The position numbers and the translations under genes were made by a program. A stretch of DNA of 64,000 nt from Phoebastria nigripes. Lineage: Eukaryota > Chordata > Aves > Procellariiformes > Diomedeidae. The notes below the pieces were generated by a model. It ran no database searches. It worked only from the letters and a program-made list of their open reading frames with translations, and was not told where the DNA came from. The stretch covers positions 268,664 through 332,663 of the forward strand of contig JAYKAV010002297.1 of the NCBI GenBank assembly GCA_035582835.1, given 5' to 3'. Below, piece after piece: positions 46,053 through 58,366 of the stretch; within the stretch, counting starts at the first letter, position 1; each line of letters begins with the position of its first letter.

Positions 46053-46993
46053 CTAGGAGAGAGAAGAAAGATTAAATAGCTGTACACAGTTATAGTGGCA
46101 TTTTCTAACAACCTGGCCAAGTTACATTCTAGTTATGGTTCACATGCTAAGATCAGAGGAGAGCTGGCTACCACTTGTAAGGCATCTATTCAGGCAAATT
46201 CAGTAACAAATAACAAAAAAAATTATTCTTAATAGAAACAGGCGTTATTGTGCTAATGGGGACTACATCTCACAGCTGAAAAACTGAAATTCTGCATCTT
46301 GAATTTTCATGGTTAACTACTCAGGGTAAAAGCAGCGCTTCTACTAAACAACCTAAATTTTTATTCTGAAGATTGCTATACAGTGCTCTTTACTCAGGAA
46401 TTTGTTTAGCCAGTTTGCTTGACAGAAAGAATTCGTGGAGCTTCAAGGCATGTTTGGTTTTATTACATTTAATCTATACACGAGTAAACAAGAAAAATAA
46501 AAAAAGTAGTCTGTTTTTGAGACTTATTTTGGGTTTTGTATCTTACACACAACAAGCTATGTGAATAGATTTATTCTAATATTTCCCCAAATAAATTTGT
46601 CACACTATTTGGGAACCTCATATAATCTACATTCGAATATAAAAGGCATTTTAGCAGAGGATTACAGATGCTAAACTTTAAGTAAATAAATGAAAACCTC
46701 CTCTTCTTGCACACTATGCACAGTTCACCCTGTCCTCAACTTGGAAAAGAGGTCCACATGAAAAACGCTCATTTTTCTCCAACTAGTTTATTTCCTCAGT
46801 CTTATGCAGTTGTACAAATGCATGTGCTGGCACAAAGGGAAGATCAAGAAGGAGGCCGCTGGCAAGGGCAGGACTATTTCTTCTCACAGCATTATCAAAT
46901 TGCATTGGCTTAAGCATTCTTAGATTCAACGAGGCCAAAAATATCACTAATTATTTCAATTATTATTTTCATCCAGTAAGGAAAAGTTAGAGT

Positions 46994-47566
46994 TTACATT
47001 TTGAATGGCTTTATAGTCATCATAAACATGACAGCAACGGCTTTCTTGTATGAGGGACAAGAAAGTCTCTTGAGCTGCAAGTCACTAATTAAATCTCTTT
47101 TGCAGGCTAACAGTGAAATAAATTTGCTACCATCTGATATTCGTTCAGAGGCTGTGGCAAAACAAAACAAAACAAAACAAAGCTTTGTAAAACACATGAA
47201 ACCACAACAGTTTTTCACAGGTAGCACATCAGACACTCTCACAAAATGCGCAAAGGAACAAGTAATATGCAGGAGTATAGAAGAGATGACAGCTGAACTT
47301 GTTAAGTTAGAAAAAGACAGGAAAGGAACTATAAGCTTTTTGCACAGCGTTGTCAGTACAACACTGAGAAAACAAAAGAAACACAATGAAAAGTAGCCAG
47401 ACCTGATTGAGCAGATGGTAACAGGAAGAGGTGAGATTTGTAAAGTACGATGACAAAAGTTGCTGGAACTGGAAATCAACAGAGACATTTGAAAATTAAT
47501 ACAAAAAAGACTGTTTATTGCACACAGAAAAGCAGACAGAACAGAGCAGAATCTGTGCGTTTGCAA
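46994..47566. other. Overlapping open frames on both strands in CLIP4 5' intron (unrecognised)
   Basis: On the - strand 190 codons are open (47566-46994), and on the + strand 131 codons (47001-47396) within the same interval. The + product is hydrophilic and Lys/Glu-rich in its second half (for example EEMTAELVKLEKDRKG); the - product is Cys/Phe/Ser-rich. I recognise neither. No splice context or Kozak support is evident. The + frame includes a short (AAAAC)n run at about 47159-47182. Confidence 0.2.
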
Positions 47567-47912
47567 GTATCCAGGGCATCTTTTACTCTGAGAGGCCAGA
47601 GGGGAGAATACAATCTGTCACACGAGTGACAAGAATTCAGCACACGAACTACCAAAGCAAAGCAGGCAGGGAAACAACCCGTGTTGTTGGGTAGGTGACA
47701 TGAAGCCCCAAGTCCTACAATGCATGCACGGACCCAACTCTGTAAAGAATGGCTTCACATGTTTACACTAGTGCCAACACCCCCTGACCTAAGCATGCAC
47801 ATCCTTACACCGTGGGATTTTAATTTGGATCTAGAAATATATTACCATGTCATGACACAGAACTGAACCATGCAATGTCAAGGCAACAACATGTTCTGCA
47901 CCCATGACTACC

Positions 47913-47973
47913 TCCAGAGACTGCTAGCTCGGGTATAAGAACATCACAACCAGTTAACGTCACACTCGCAGAT
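47913..47973 (-). other. Possible untranslated 5' exon of CLIP4
   Basis: 61 nt on the - strand between an acceptor with a fair pyrimidine tract (TTTTGCCTTTCCAG) and a donor CTGGAG|GTAGTC. The donor is weaker than that of the 45991-46052 candidate. It could equally be chance. Confidence 0.22.
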
Positions 47974-48313
47974 CTGGAAAGGCAAAAGGAAAGCAAAAGG
48001 TTGAAAACTATTTCAAAGAAAGGGAAAAGACAAACAGACATTGTCCTCGTAATGACTTCTGTTCTGAGCAAAAACACAACTGCCTGAGATATTAATAATA
48101 TCCAAGACATACAGACTCAGGTGGGAAGTCCTGGTGAAATGGAATGGAAGGTCTTCCAGAAGAGCAATGATTTCCCTACATTAGTAAGATGAGTTTAGAC
48201 AGACAGAAACAGTTAAAGAAATTCAATGAAAGAAAGGAGAGAATTTTCCTGTTCACAGCACTGCCAAACTACCACTAAGCGTAGTTTAGTACAGCAGAGA
48301 GTATCATACTTAC

Positions 48314-48350
48314 TATTTGCCAGCCATACGTTCTTCTAACTGAATTAAAT
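48314..48350 (-). other. Possible small 5' exon of CLIP4
   Basis: 37 nt on the - strand between TTCATTTTCAG and the consensus donor AAATA|GTAAGT. It includes an ATG 14 nt from its end whose frame (MAGK...) does not obviously join the CLIP4 frame, so it would be an upstream ORF if included. Confidence 0.25.
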
Positions 48351-48508
48351 CTGAAAATGAAAAACAGAAATATCATTGGAAAAAAAATAAGAAAACTTGA
48401 AGGAGTCATCAGGTGCACATGCATTTATGTTGACAAGATTGAAGAGCAACTACAGGTTTCCTGATATCCACACATTACAGAGAAATGCATGGTACCTCTG
48501 CATATTAC

Positions 48509-48530
48509 CAAAAAAAAAAAAAAAAAAAAA
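48509..48530. repeat. Poly(A) run
   Basis: About 20 consecutive A on the + strand within the CLIP4 5' intron region. No adjacent element body was recognised. Confidence 0.9.
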
Positions 48531-49029
48531 GTTGTATAATACAGGATCCAACTTTTTCACGTACTCCAGATTTTGTAATTTGCAATTTGTGTTAAAGCAC
48601 AAATACAAAGTTTTCCTGCAAGTGCTATAAAAAACTTGCAAATGCTAAAGCACTTCAAGGGATGAAATACAATTGTTCTAGGGCTTTGATAGCAGAACTT
48701 GCCACAGATGTGATGCTATTTTTGACAATAACCATGTATAGTGGACTACTTATCGTGTACTTATATGTGCTCAAGAAGAAAAATTAAGTTCAGAGAACAA
48801 GACTCTTGCACATACACTATCTGCTTGCTCCGTAAAATTTACAGCCCGAGTGGCGGACATGTTACGTGTATATAGGTACACTCAAGACTGGTCTTCCAAC
48901 CGGTGTGCTCTTGCAACACAGCACTTTGTTTTGAGAAGCTGGAAGTTTAAGAGAGTTCCGGTTTCAGAGCTGTCCAGGTTGGCTCTGCTCGTTCAAAGCT
49001 TCCTCCCCCAGCAGAAAGCCGGGCACCGC

Positions 49030-50110
49030 TCAGACGCGACCTCGGGCCGGTTCTCAGAGTGAGCCCCCCGGGAGCCGGGGGGGGTTCCCAGCCGCGGCAC
49101 CCGCCGCCGCCTCAGCGGGCTGGGGCAGGCGGCAACACCTCACCGAGCCGCGGCCGCCCCGCGAGGCCACCGCACCTCCCCGCCCCCCACACGGTGCTCC
49201 CGCCTTGCCGCCCTGCCCCACGTAAGCCCGGCCCGTCGGGAGGACCCATGGCCCCGTGAGGCGCGCGTGTGCCCGCAGCTGGGGGACGGGATCGCTGCGC
49301 CGCGCGGCGGGGGCCAGGGCCGGCCGCGGCCCGCCCGCTGCGGCGGCCCCCGCGCCGCCACCCCGCCCCCACCCCGCGCGGAGGGAGGACGGGAGAGCAC
49401 CGGGAGGCCGCCGGTCCCCGTCCCGCTCCCCTGCGGGAGGTGCGTGGACGCGGCTGCCCCCCCCAAGCCCTACCTGCTCTCCGCGGGGAGGGGCGCGCCC
49501 GCCCGGAGCTGAGGGAGCCGAGCGAGGCCCCGGCCCCGCGCCCGCCCCGCCCCCTGCGGCCACCGCCCCGCCCTTCCCCACCCACCGGCCTATCGGCGAC
49601 CAGCACCGCCCTCCTCGCCCCGCCCCGCTCCACTCCCCCGCCGGGCCGTGGCGGCGCCCCTGCCGCGGGCGGCTGCGGCCTGTCTCCGTCCTGTCAGCGG
49701 GTAGCACGGCCCGGGTTAGGCAGGGCCGGGCGGCTCCTCTGCCCGGAACGTAGGGCGGGGTGATTCAGGTAATTCCGGAGCAGTTACAAAACAGGCAGCG
49801 CTGAGGTAAAAGGAGGTGCGAGGCGGGCGTTACTGCCGGGAGCGCAGCCTCCAGGTGCTGCTGGGCAGACTGTGCGCTTCCTAAGAGAAAATAGNCAGAG
49901 AGGTCGCCACAGCCCCCTGTGACCACAGGAGGCATTTCTAAGCACACACCCCCCTTGAAGACGGGCGGAAGACGCCGTTCCCGCCAAGGTGACTGCACGC
50001 CTGCCGTCCTGGGTGGGGGCAGGCCGGGAAACCGGCCAGGGGGGGGGGGGGGGTCTGTCAGCTTAATCCGCCGCTCCCGCCCACGGCCACCCAGCACCGC
50101 AGCAGCGACG
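49030..50110 (-). promoter_or_regulatory. CLIP4: CpG island, probable CLIP4 promoter and first exon
   Basis: A sharp switch from about 35-40% GC to very GC- and CpG-rich DNA, densest at 49050-49770, with many CCGCCC/GGGCGG Sp1-type boxes (for example around 49520-49630). On the - strand a clean donor GAGAGCAG|GTAGGG at 49474/49473 could end a first untranslated exon; a second option is GGCTCG|GTGAGG near 49145. No TATA box was seen, as usual for a housekeeping-type promoter. Long open frames here are GC artefacts. Confidence 0.7.
50039..50052 (+). repeat. Poly(G) run at edge of CpG island
   Basis: A run of 13-14 consecutive G, flanked by GGG blocks (GGTGGGGGCAGGCCGGG upstream), with G-quadruplex potential on the + strand. 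It lies upstream of the inferred CLIP4 start region. Confidence 0.85.
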
Positions 50111-50379
50111 GCCCTGACCCGCGCTCAGAAATAAAGTCAAGGGAAAATTAAAGGCCAGCGAACCGCAGATCAGGCAGCTTTGGTCTGTGGATGAGCAGGG
50201 AAATAACCCCGATGCTCCACGCTGCTCACACACCCGAAGGCAAATAGGGGTAGGAGGTATGGCCGGGAGGAGAAGATGGGGAGCAGAGAGAGGCGGCGGC
50301 ACAGCGCTGCCTAGCCGAGGGTTTCAGGTGCCAACTAGTCATGAATGCTTAACGCCATAAAATGTTTATGCACCTACTG

Positions 50380-50472
50380 CTGCGTAAAGGGACTTGCTTA
50401 AGGTCGCACATAATCACTGGTAGATTTAAAACACAGAACTCAGAAATCTGGGCTTCCCAGTTATTTTAGTAA
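50380..50472 (-). repeat. MIR-like ancient SINE relic
   Basis: The + strand contains GGGACTTGCTTAAGGTCGCA, ATAATCACTGGTAGATTTAA and AATCTGGGCTTCCCAG in the order of the reverse complement of MIR (GTGACTTGCCCAAGGTCACA ... AGTAAGTGGCAGAGCTGGGA ... CCCAGGTCTCCTGACTCC). It lies just outside the CpG island, in the CLIP4-PCARE spacer. Confidence 0.5.
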
Positions 50473-50479
50473 CCAACTG

Positions 50480-53400
50480 GAGGAACAGAAGTAGCAACTT
50501 CCAAGAAGGCTTTTCAGGGGGTGCTTATCCAGTGCTGTAAACCCAATAAGGACCTAAATCCAAAGACTGGTAATCTCTAAGAAACCCGTGCAGTGGTAAA
50601 CCCATTTTCATATGGCTTGAGCCCAGGCTACTTGAGGGGAATTTGACCTCGATAAGAACTCAGACAAGTCCTGCTACATTTTTATGCTCAATGTGGGTCA
50701 CTATTAAGTAAATATAACTGGTGTGTATAATCAGGTTTTTGTTGTTGTTTTTCCAGTGATAATATTAATTGGGGGGGGGAGGCAGGACAAATAATGGGAA
50801 TGACAAGTGGAAATTACCTCAAGTGAAGTACTGGAAAAGTCAAGAGCTGCAAGCGCTCTCAGATTCCACAGACTTGAAAACTGAAAGAAGTGGAACATGG
50901 AGTTGCAGTTGTGATAAGTAAACATGATACCAAATGGCTAGAGAAAAGCTAAGGTAGTTCTTCCATTTCTTAGAAATGTTCCATACTTTGGAAAAGGCAA
51001 AGAAAAATTGTAGTCCAGGAAAATGCAGTCCTGCTATTTTCACCTCAAGGGTACTTTAGAAAAAGAGTTTAAAGTATAACCAAAGACATGGATGTAAGCG
51101 AGATCAAATGTGAGCTTAGTATTGGCAGTTGATGTCTGCCTTTTTTGAGATGCTTGATGTTCTGGGCAAAGGAAATGTTTTATGATACTGAATAATGGAC
51201 TTTAGTGAAGTGCCTGAAATGGAAATTATTAGCAATTCTGGAGAAGACGAGAATTTAGGAGAACTTCAGTGGAAGCAAAGCGCAAGCACAGGGGGAAACA
51301 GTGTTGAGTGGAGTTGAATGGAAAGTACTGGGCTGAGGGATGTTACCGATGACATCCTGGGGTATTATTCTTGGAACTAATCTTTGTTTCATATTTTCCT
51401 TTAATGATTTTGGCAGGAAAAACAGCAAACTGATGAGACAAAAAAAAAAAATGGAAAGAATTGCTCTTAAAAAGGAATGAACTACTAAGACTGATGTACA
51501 GGATCATCATATGGAAGTGACTGAGGAAGAGAAAGATGCGATTGTAGTCGACAGCTACACAATGAGCATCATTNCCAATACGATGCAATGGCATAAAAAG
51601 CAAACACTTATCTTAGGATGCGTAACTGGAGAGTTGTAGCAGGAAAGTGTTTGGGCCAGCAGGTTCTGCCATCTCCTTGGGAAATTGCACGCGGTTCTGA
51701 CCACCCTTCTTCAGTGGTAGGCAGCTAATCTAGTATGCCCAGAGATTATTTGCTAGCACAGTCAAGGAAAAGAACAGTCTATTTTAGGAGGTTATCAGAG
51801 CATGGCTTGTTTAATGCAGCAGAATGAAAGCTGAGACAGAGGGTATGGTTGCCATCTGCCATAAACCATGGAAAATGGTGTGTGAATTCAAAGGTAATGT
51901 TGAATATGAGGATAAAACTGTGTGTGAATACTTTTATGCTAGAAAATGAAAGCAAGCACCTAACAAAGCATCTCAGGTTCTAGAACATCCTTCTGGTTAG
52001 AGCAATAAAGGCAAAAAACCAAACATTGTGGCTCAGAGTGAATTCTGTGACTTAGTGCTGCAACCACAAAGGAGACTGGACACCATTGCCTGACAAACCC
52101 CCTGCCTGTCCTGACTTCCACCCCTGGGCCCTGCAATGGAAATTTTAAAAAAATCTTTAAACCTCATTCTGTACCTTTTCACAATATCTTTTTCAGCCAC
52201 TCCTACGTGCCAGGATATGAGTCTAAATAAAAGTCTGTTCAGCCTATCCTGTCTGACTCATTCGGTGCTGCCATGGGCAGCAAAGTTGCTGAGCACCTGG
52301 AGAACTCAAAACAATGGGCTGCAGCAGCTCTGACCACCTCCGGAGGAAGATGGGGAAACAATGCTTGTGAGCAACAAGCCTGTTTTCACTAAAATGATTT
52401 CACTTCTTGTTTGTCCTTTGGGCAGAAATAGGGCATTACTAGCCAGTTCTTTCATCTTTGCAAATTTACGTGTCAAAGAAAAGGGATTATTTAAATGGCT
52501 TTGGAAGACATTGCAGCTTCAAGTAGAGCCACTCTAGAGCGAGGATTAGAGCAGCAGAAAGGTTCTGAAAGGAAGCGTGCTTATGTACCGCTTTCAGTAC
52601 GGCTTGGGGATGGCAAGCATGTTCAAAAGACAATGGATACTCCAGGAGCTACCCTCAGAGCTGGGTGTGAAACAAGGAAGCTGTGTATCCACCCATAGTC
52701 AGGACATTTCTCTCCTACAAAAAAGGCTACCGGTCATTGTCAGTCTTTCCAGCCCTGCCCATCATTTCCCGAGGGACATGCCACCCTTCCTCCCTCCCTC
52801 CAAGCATCAGCCAGCGCCCCACTGTGTAAATTGCCCTCTCCAGTTTCTGCTAGGTGTGCCAACTCCCAGCTCCTCAGATCACATCCACCACTTCTGGATC
52901 CACAGCCTCAAGCCTAGCACTTCATCAAGAGCCACTCGGCTCCTCTCTCATTAGTGCCCAGGCAGTGAAAGGAGATCATCTTCTCTCCAGAGTAAATGCC
53001 TGCTCCACACACACGCGTGTCAGGACTCGCACCAGGACGGCTGCCCTGGCACAACACACTGCCAGGCAGCAGCTGCCACGCTCCAGGCTACCTGCGGGTT
53101 TGACGTGGTTTCACACAGCTGTCAGTGCACACATTGTGGTTTGAGACACTCTGCAAGAGGAAGCCAAGAGGAATGCTGTATTTATCTCAATTTTCAGGGA
53201 AACCCTGAGACGCTTTAGGTGAGGGAACCCACTGGGAACTGGAAGAGGCATGAGGCTAAATAGCTGCTCTCTTTTCCATAGTGTCCTGGGATATTTTTCA
53301 GGAATACGAATCACCTGGACCTCACTTCTAGATCCCAAATCAACACTACCACCTTCCAGTAGAAATTACAGAAGCCACTGCCTGCCTGTTGAATTGCCAG

Positions 53401-56400
53401 TCCCTCACCTGATAGAAACTTGCTTTCCTTGAAATCGCTCTACAACCACAAACCTGCTTCCACTTGTGAGAATTGATGTAACCACTGCCTAGGCTAATGG
53501 AACTGTCCCCTTTTAATTTCCTAGATTTGCATAACTCTGGAAATCTATACTTAAAGCTTTATGCTGTTTCACATGATTCTTGGTCCTAACTCTTACCTTT
53601 TGGCAGTCACTGTCTTAACCAGTGAAACCAGCAGTGAATGTATTAGTTACGACAGATAGCAAGCTTTTAAATACCCATGGATTTCTTAGCAAAGAGAAAC
53701 TATGACCAAGTGACCAGTATACACATTCCAAAAATAATAGACAAATGTAAATATATCTCATAAAACTACTGCTGACCTCAAGTGGTGTTAAACTCATACA
53801 ATTTTTCTCGACTCCTTCGGGTCATCTGAGTGTACCAACAGCCCTGTGCAGGCAAACCCCCAAAACTGACTCTCTCTAATTTTCTACTTATATTTCTTCC
53901 TCTGTTAATTCCTTTATAAAGTATTTTTGCTGGAGAAGGAAACTGGTTTCCTACCTGTTTTCAACAACTGTTTTTTCTTGTCATGCTGCTGTTTAAAAAA
54001 AAAAAAAAAAGGCTCTGCTTTTGCAAAACAGGTTTTTGAAAGCATTGAGTTCATATTTATTGTCTCATGCAATCAGTCTGAAGCAATTTACTTAGAAGTT
54101 AGAAATAAAAAAAGAGAAGGCATGAATTGAGCTNCAGACAGCCAGTTCTGAAAAGTTTACCCTTGACCCAGAGTGGGTATGAATTTTGTCTTTCACTTGC
54201 ACCATCACCACTAGTAAAGACTCTGTATAGACTCACTGGTTTCATTTAATTCTTTGCAACTAGATTTCCTTCAAACCATGATATTCCTATTGCTTACCGT
54301 TGTCCACAGGTTTCCACAGGGGAAACAGGATGAAGCTTTGTAAGTATTTCTGTTAGTGATTACAGAAAGGAGAGAATCTACTCCATCTCCCAGAACAGTG
54401 TCAGCTCTGCAGGAGAATCTGAAATAAACAGCAGCAATTTCTTATTTACTTAGTGCTATCTAGGCCAACGATATGAACAGCTCCTGGGTTATATTCAATT
54501 TGCTGATATAAAAGAAGAAAAAACGGGTTTCTTTCAGAGTAAAATAGCTCTTTAAAGTTGTTGTTATCACTCAAGCTCTTCGTAATTGCTCAGTGAGCAG
54601 AAATTCCGTTTCCCCAGAAGTCATCCACAAATACAAACCTTAAATTTTTAAGACCCAATATGAGCATTTACGTGCATTCCCTTTTTAAATTCCACAACCT
54701 TGCAAAAGCAGTCCCTCATTATCATTTTTCCTTGTTTCTATAATTTTTAAGCTTATGTTACTAGTTTTACACTGAAATTTCATACAGTTTTTAATCAAGT
54801 GACTCTTCCTTCATAGGACCCTAAAATCCATCCTGTGGTTACAGCATTGGTAACACCTCTGGGGTCTGAGTACCGCACATCTCCGTCCAGGTTCAGGCCT
54901 TATTCTTGCCTTTTCTAGGGCACTTACAGTGCCACTTTCAGACTAGTCTTCGGGTTTTATCATCTATTGCACCAACTATGTCTGACGGGGTTTAAGTTCT
55001 TCCCTTCAGGAGCACTGCGTGACCAGGCAGCTCCCTCAAAATGAGAATACTGCCAATTTTAACAGTAGGAAGAAAGTATGTGAAAGGAAGAGCAAAGGTA
55101 ATTTACACAGAATCCANATGCAAGGGAAAGCCTCCTTTAATACTTAATTATCTTATTTTTGGTGCTTTCCTAGGGTCTGTTCTTCAAATGCAGTTTTGTG
55201 TTCATCTGGCACACTTGTAAAATCGCTCAAGTCAGCAAGTTCACAGGTAACAACACTTGGGCAACTACTTGAACGTGACCAACTCTTTCCTTTTCAACTC
55301 GTGTTCTGCAAACAGTAGCATTGTAAACCAAAATACGTTACTACAGTAACTGCACTAGGAATGACATCAACATATAGCAATCAAAAATTACAGATTACAA
55401 ATTCATCTAATCCCCTTACACTCAAAAATATTTCCTTCTCATTCTCCTCATCAATATTCTCTTCTATCACTGCTTTTTACCTAACTTACCCATTTTATCT
55501 TCTCTTTTGTTACATGACCATGAGACAAAGCATTTTCCTTAGCATTTTCCATGAGGTAAAGCATTTGGGTTTTTCTAAAGTGCCTCAGACATTCAAAGCA
55601 ATATATAACTACTTAGTAACAAGAATATTGATGAGGAAAATGCAGTTTCATAAGTGGCTGGAAACAGCCACATGAAAGTTCCTGCTCTCTCACAGAAGCT
55701 AAAAAATTTGATGCAACATTAAATAGTCATATTGCATATACATGCAAACTGCAATTAAAGTTAGGATAAAACAGATGCCTCGTTAAAAACACGTTTTCTG
55801 TGACCCTGGATCTCTATTTAATAATAAATAAATAACAAACTGAATATTGGTTTAATATTAATATTTAAAATAATGAATGAGTACATAATAAATAGTCATA
55901 AACCAGGATTTTGCATTTTTTTTAACCATGCATGTATTTTCTGTAAGATGTTAATGCATGGCATGAAAATAACTAGAAGAAACAAAAGTGACATGACTGT
56001 AAAATCAAAGGAAAAAGTGAAGAAAAAGAACTTCCCAAATACCACAAACAACTCACATGGAGTTAATTGTCAAAATTCCCAGTGTGAACAATGGAACTGT
56101 TGGAGCTGCTTTTTGAAGAAAAGTCACAAGAGATTTTATAGTACAAATATTAAGCAGCTACATAAAGATGTCTCTCAACTCCCAGTACAAACAGAAGAGG
56201 TGCACTAAGGCTAGTTGCTTGATCTGCTGTGTTTTCCTTGACTTATTGTGGAGGGCTATAGCATCCTGACCATTGGGATCACTAGGATGAAGCAGCTGCC
56301 TAAATCCACTCCATTTCTCCACTTTGAACACCTTAGCTACATGCCTAAAAGGGAATGCAAAAAGAGCTGGGACTGTCATGTAGAAACCACATCGTGGCGA

Positions 56401-57900
56401 GACACAGAAGCAACCAGAGAGTGAGCTACATGACTTGCAAGAAGCAGAGCCAAGAAGTAATTACCTGGCGGTTTCCAGAAAAGCATTGAGGGAAATGACT
56501 ATGCCATCATGTATATTAAGTACAATTTAGGTGTTCCAGAAAAATTACTTTAGAGAAAGCACATAGAGTTTTAAAAATTTTCCTGGGAATCACAGTCATG
56601 CCTTGTGCCCTGTAAAACAAGGTAATTTTGCTCCCCCTGTTGAACAGAAAGAGAGATTTAAACAACAAGGCTACAGAGAATAACAACTTTCCATGCAGAT
56701 ATTCAGCTATTGCAGTCCAGCACCAAGGAATGAATCATGTAAGCAGTTCTTTAAAGTCTAAGAATGTTTTATAGGCTTGGCAGCATGCAAAGATTTTTGG
56801 GAATCAGACAAGATACTTGCGACCATGCAGTTAGAAATCACATTGCTAGAGAGAAGCTGTAGGCTTCTAGCCAGCGTTAGAGTTGGCCATTGTTGTCTGT
56901 AACCTCTGCGACGCTGAGAAATGGCCACCTTTGGTAGAAAAGCTGCATCCGGAAATTAAAAGACAAATCCACTTAGGCCAGTCTGAGTAATGAAAAGGGA
57001 AATTGGGGGGTGATTGCTATTATCACCCTCATCCACATACTGCCCTTCATAAATAAATACTTGGAAAAGATAAATATCTTCTGCTTCATCCAATTCCTAC
57101 TTTGGCTTCTTCAATTTCTCTTTCAGAGGGGGATTATTCTGTCCTGACCTCAGAATTGATTCAAACAACAGTTCTTTTTTTTTTTTTTTTTTTCAGAAAT
57201 GAGTCTATATTTTTAATTTGTTAGCTTTTTTCCTTAGAGTTTTAACCCATAAAGAAGTCTTGCAGTTAAGAGAACTAATCCCTAGCCAATGAAAAAGAAA
57301 TAAAAGTAAGCAAGTCACTTTTGCGACTGCAGAGAACACATTCAAATTTTATCCCAACACACTCAGAGGAAGGAAAAAATTAATTTTCTTTTTTTTTTTT
57401 TTTTTTAAATCTGAGATTCTACAGTTTAGATCCACTAGATGCAGACACCATCTTAACAACATGTGCAAAACTTACTCTACAAATACTGTTATTGTGCAGT
57501 TTGGCTTTTCAGGTTGGGAAGCTATCTAGAAGAGAAAAAAATACTTTCCAAGAATGATCACCTGAGGGGAAGAAAAAAATAAAAATCTCATTTGGAAGTC
57601 TTAGAAGGAAAAAGTAAACAGCTTGTCACTTGCAGGGAAGGGAGCATTTTGAAGACCCTCAAGGCAGAACTCTAACAGGCATCTCTAACCCATTTGATTT
57701 CGTGTCTTGTACTCTGCAGTGGATACGTACTCGGTCAAGGTCACCTTTCTCTTGGTCAAGGAGTATCTAGTGACATTTATGCACCTGTTCAAATAGTTTC
57801 CCTTCAAAAAGGCTTCAAAATACAGTCTCTTCCTTTGGATCTCTGCATTCAATGTATGTTCTGTTTTTGCAACAAGGGAAAAAAAGGAGGGACAGGTACC
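50480..57900. other. Intergenic spacer between divergent CLIP4 and PCARE
   Basis: No open frame here shows a recognisable domain or splice structure. Poly(A) or poly(T) runs occur near 53996-54010, 57177-57194 and 57389-57406. An AATAAA on the + strand at 52226-52231 follows about 200 bp of unremarkable sequence and is not supported as a gene end. N positions lie at 51574, 54134 and 55117. Enhancers may be present but cannot be judged from one sequence. Confidence 0.6.
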
Positions 57901-57944
57901 AAGTCCTTTTGCCTCCCAGTATAGTGCAGAAAAAAGTCTGCCTT

Positions 57945-58067
57945 TATAAATACAACACAGGTGCTGACTGGCTGGTGCCTGCTTACCCTAATGAGCTTAA
58001 AATCTTATTTGTAGTGGACATCTGTCAGATGGGAGACAGAAGTGAGGCACGCAAGTCCTCTTAATCC
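57945..58067 (+). promoter_or_regulatory. PCARE: Candidate PCARE core promoter (TATA and CRX-like site)
   Basis: TATAAATA at 57945-57952 is 415 nt upstream of the PCARE start codon, and TAATCC at 58062-58067 matches the CRX/OTX homeodomain core typical of photoreceptor genes. TGCTGA (near 57962) resembles an NRL half-site. These are short motifs expected by chance at this density; the placement is the only support. Confidence 0.25.
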
Positions 58068-58305
58068 ATTAGCTCTAAATCCAGCAGAGCTTTCACACTC
58101 CTTTTTTGAATTGAAGAAGAAAACCTGAGTGGGAACGTACAATGGAACAGTGCACAACTTCAAGAGAAGATCCTGGGCAGTAAGCATGTAAGATTTCGAG
58201 GCAAACGACAATGAAATCTGACAACAAAACTGGGATCGTGATGGAAAACTCATGAGAAAAAGGCTGGTCTGCAGTTCAGGATGAAACAGTGAGTTTGATT
58301 CTTTG

Positions 58306-58320
58306 TTGTATTTTCCCTAG
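58306..58320 (+). other. Possible splice acceptor upstream of PCARE start codon
   Basis: TTGTATTTTCCCTAG is a good pyrimidine-AG acceptor ending 46 nt before the PCARE ATG. It suggests that birds may have an untranslated exon upstream, with the true first exon in 57.9-58.2 kb (a weak donor GGCA|GTAAGC lies near 58180). If so, the in-frame ATG at 58289 would be intronic. Confidence 0.35.
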
Positions 58321-58366
58321 TTCATCTAGATTTTTAATCAAAAAGAAAGCCAAAGACGGAGAAAGG

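Noticed and set aside
49054..49763. Several long overlapping open frames on both strands (up to 217 codons) in the CpG island
   Set aside because: High GC lowers stop frequency in all frames; the products are Pro/Arg/Gly/Ala-rich with no domain, as expected for a promoter island.
52026..52250. Possible retrocopy or gene end with AATAAA at 52226
   Set aside because: No open frame, poly(A) tail or recognisable parent gene precedes the hexamer.
57175..57410. Two poly(T) runs about 200 bp apart as ends of a SINE or retrocopy on the - strand
   Set aside because: The sequence beside each run has no recognisable element body or target-site duplication.
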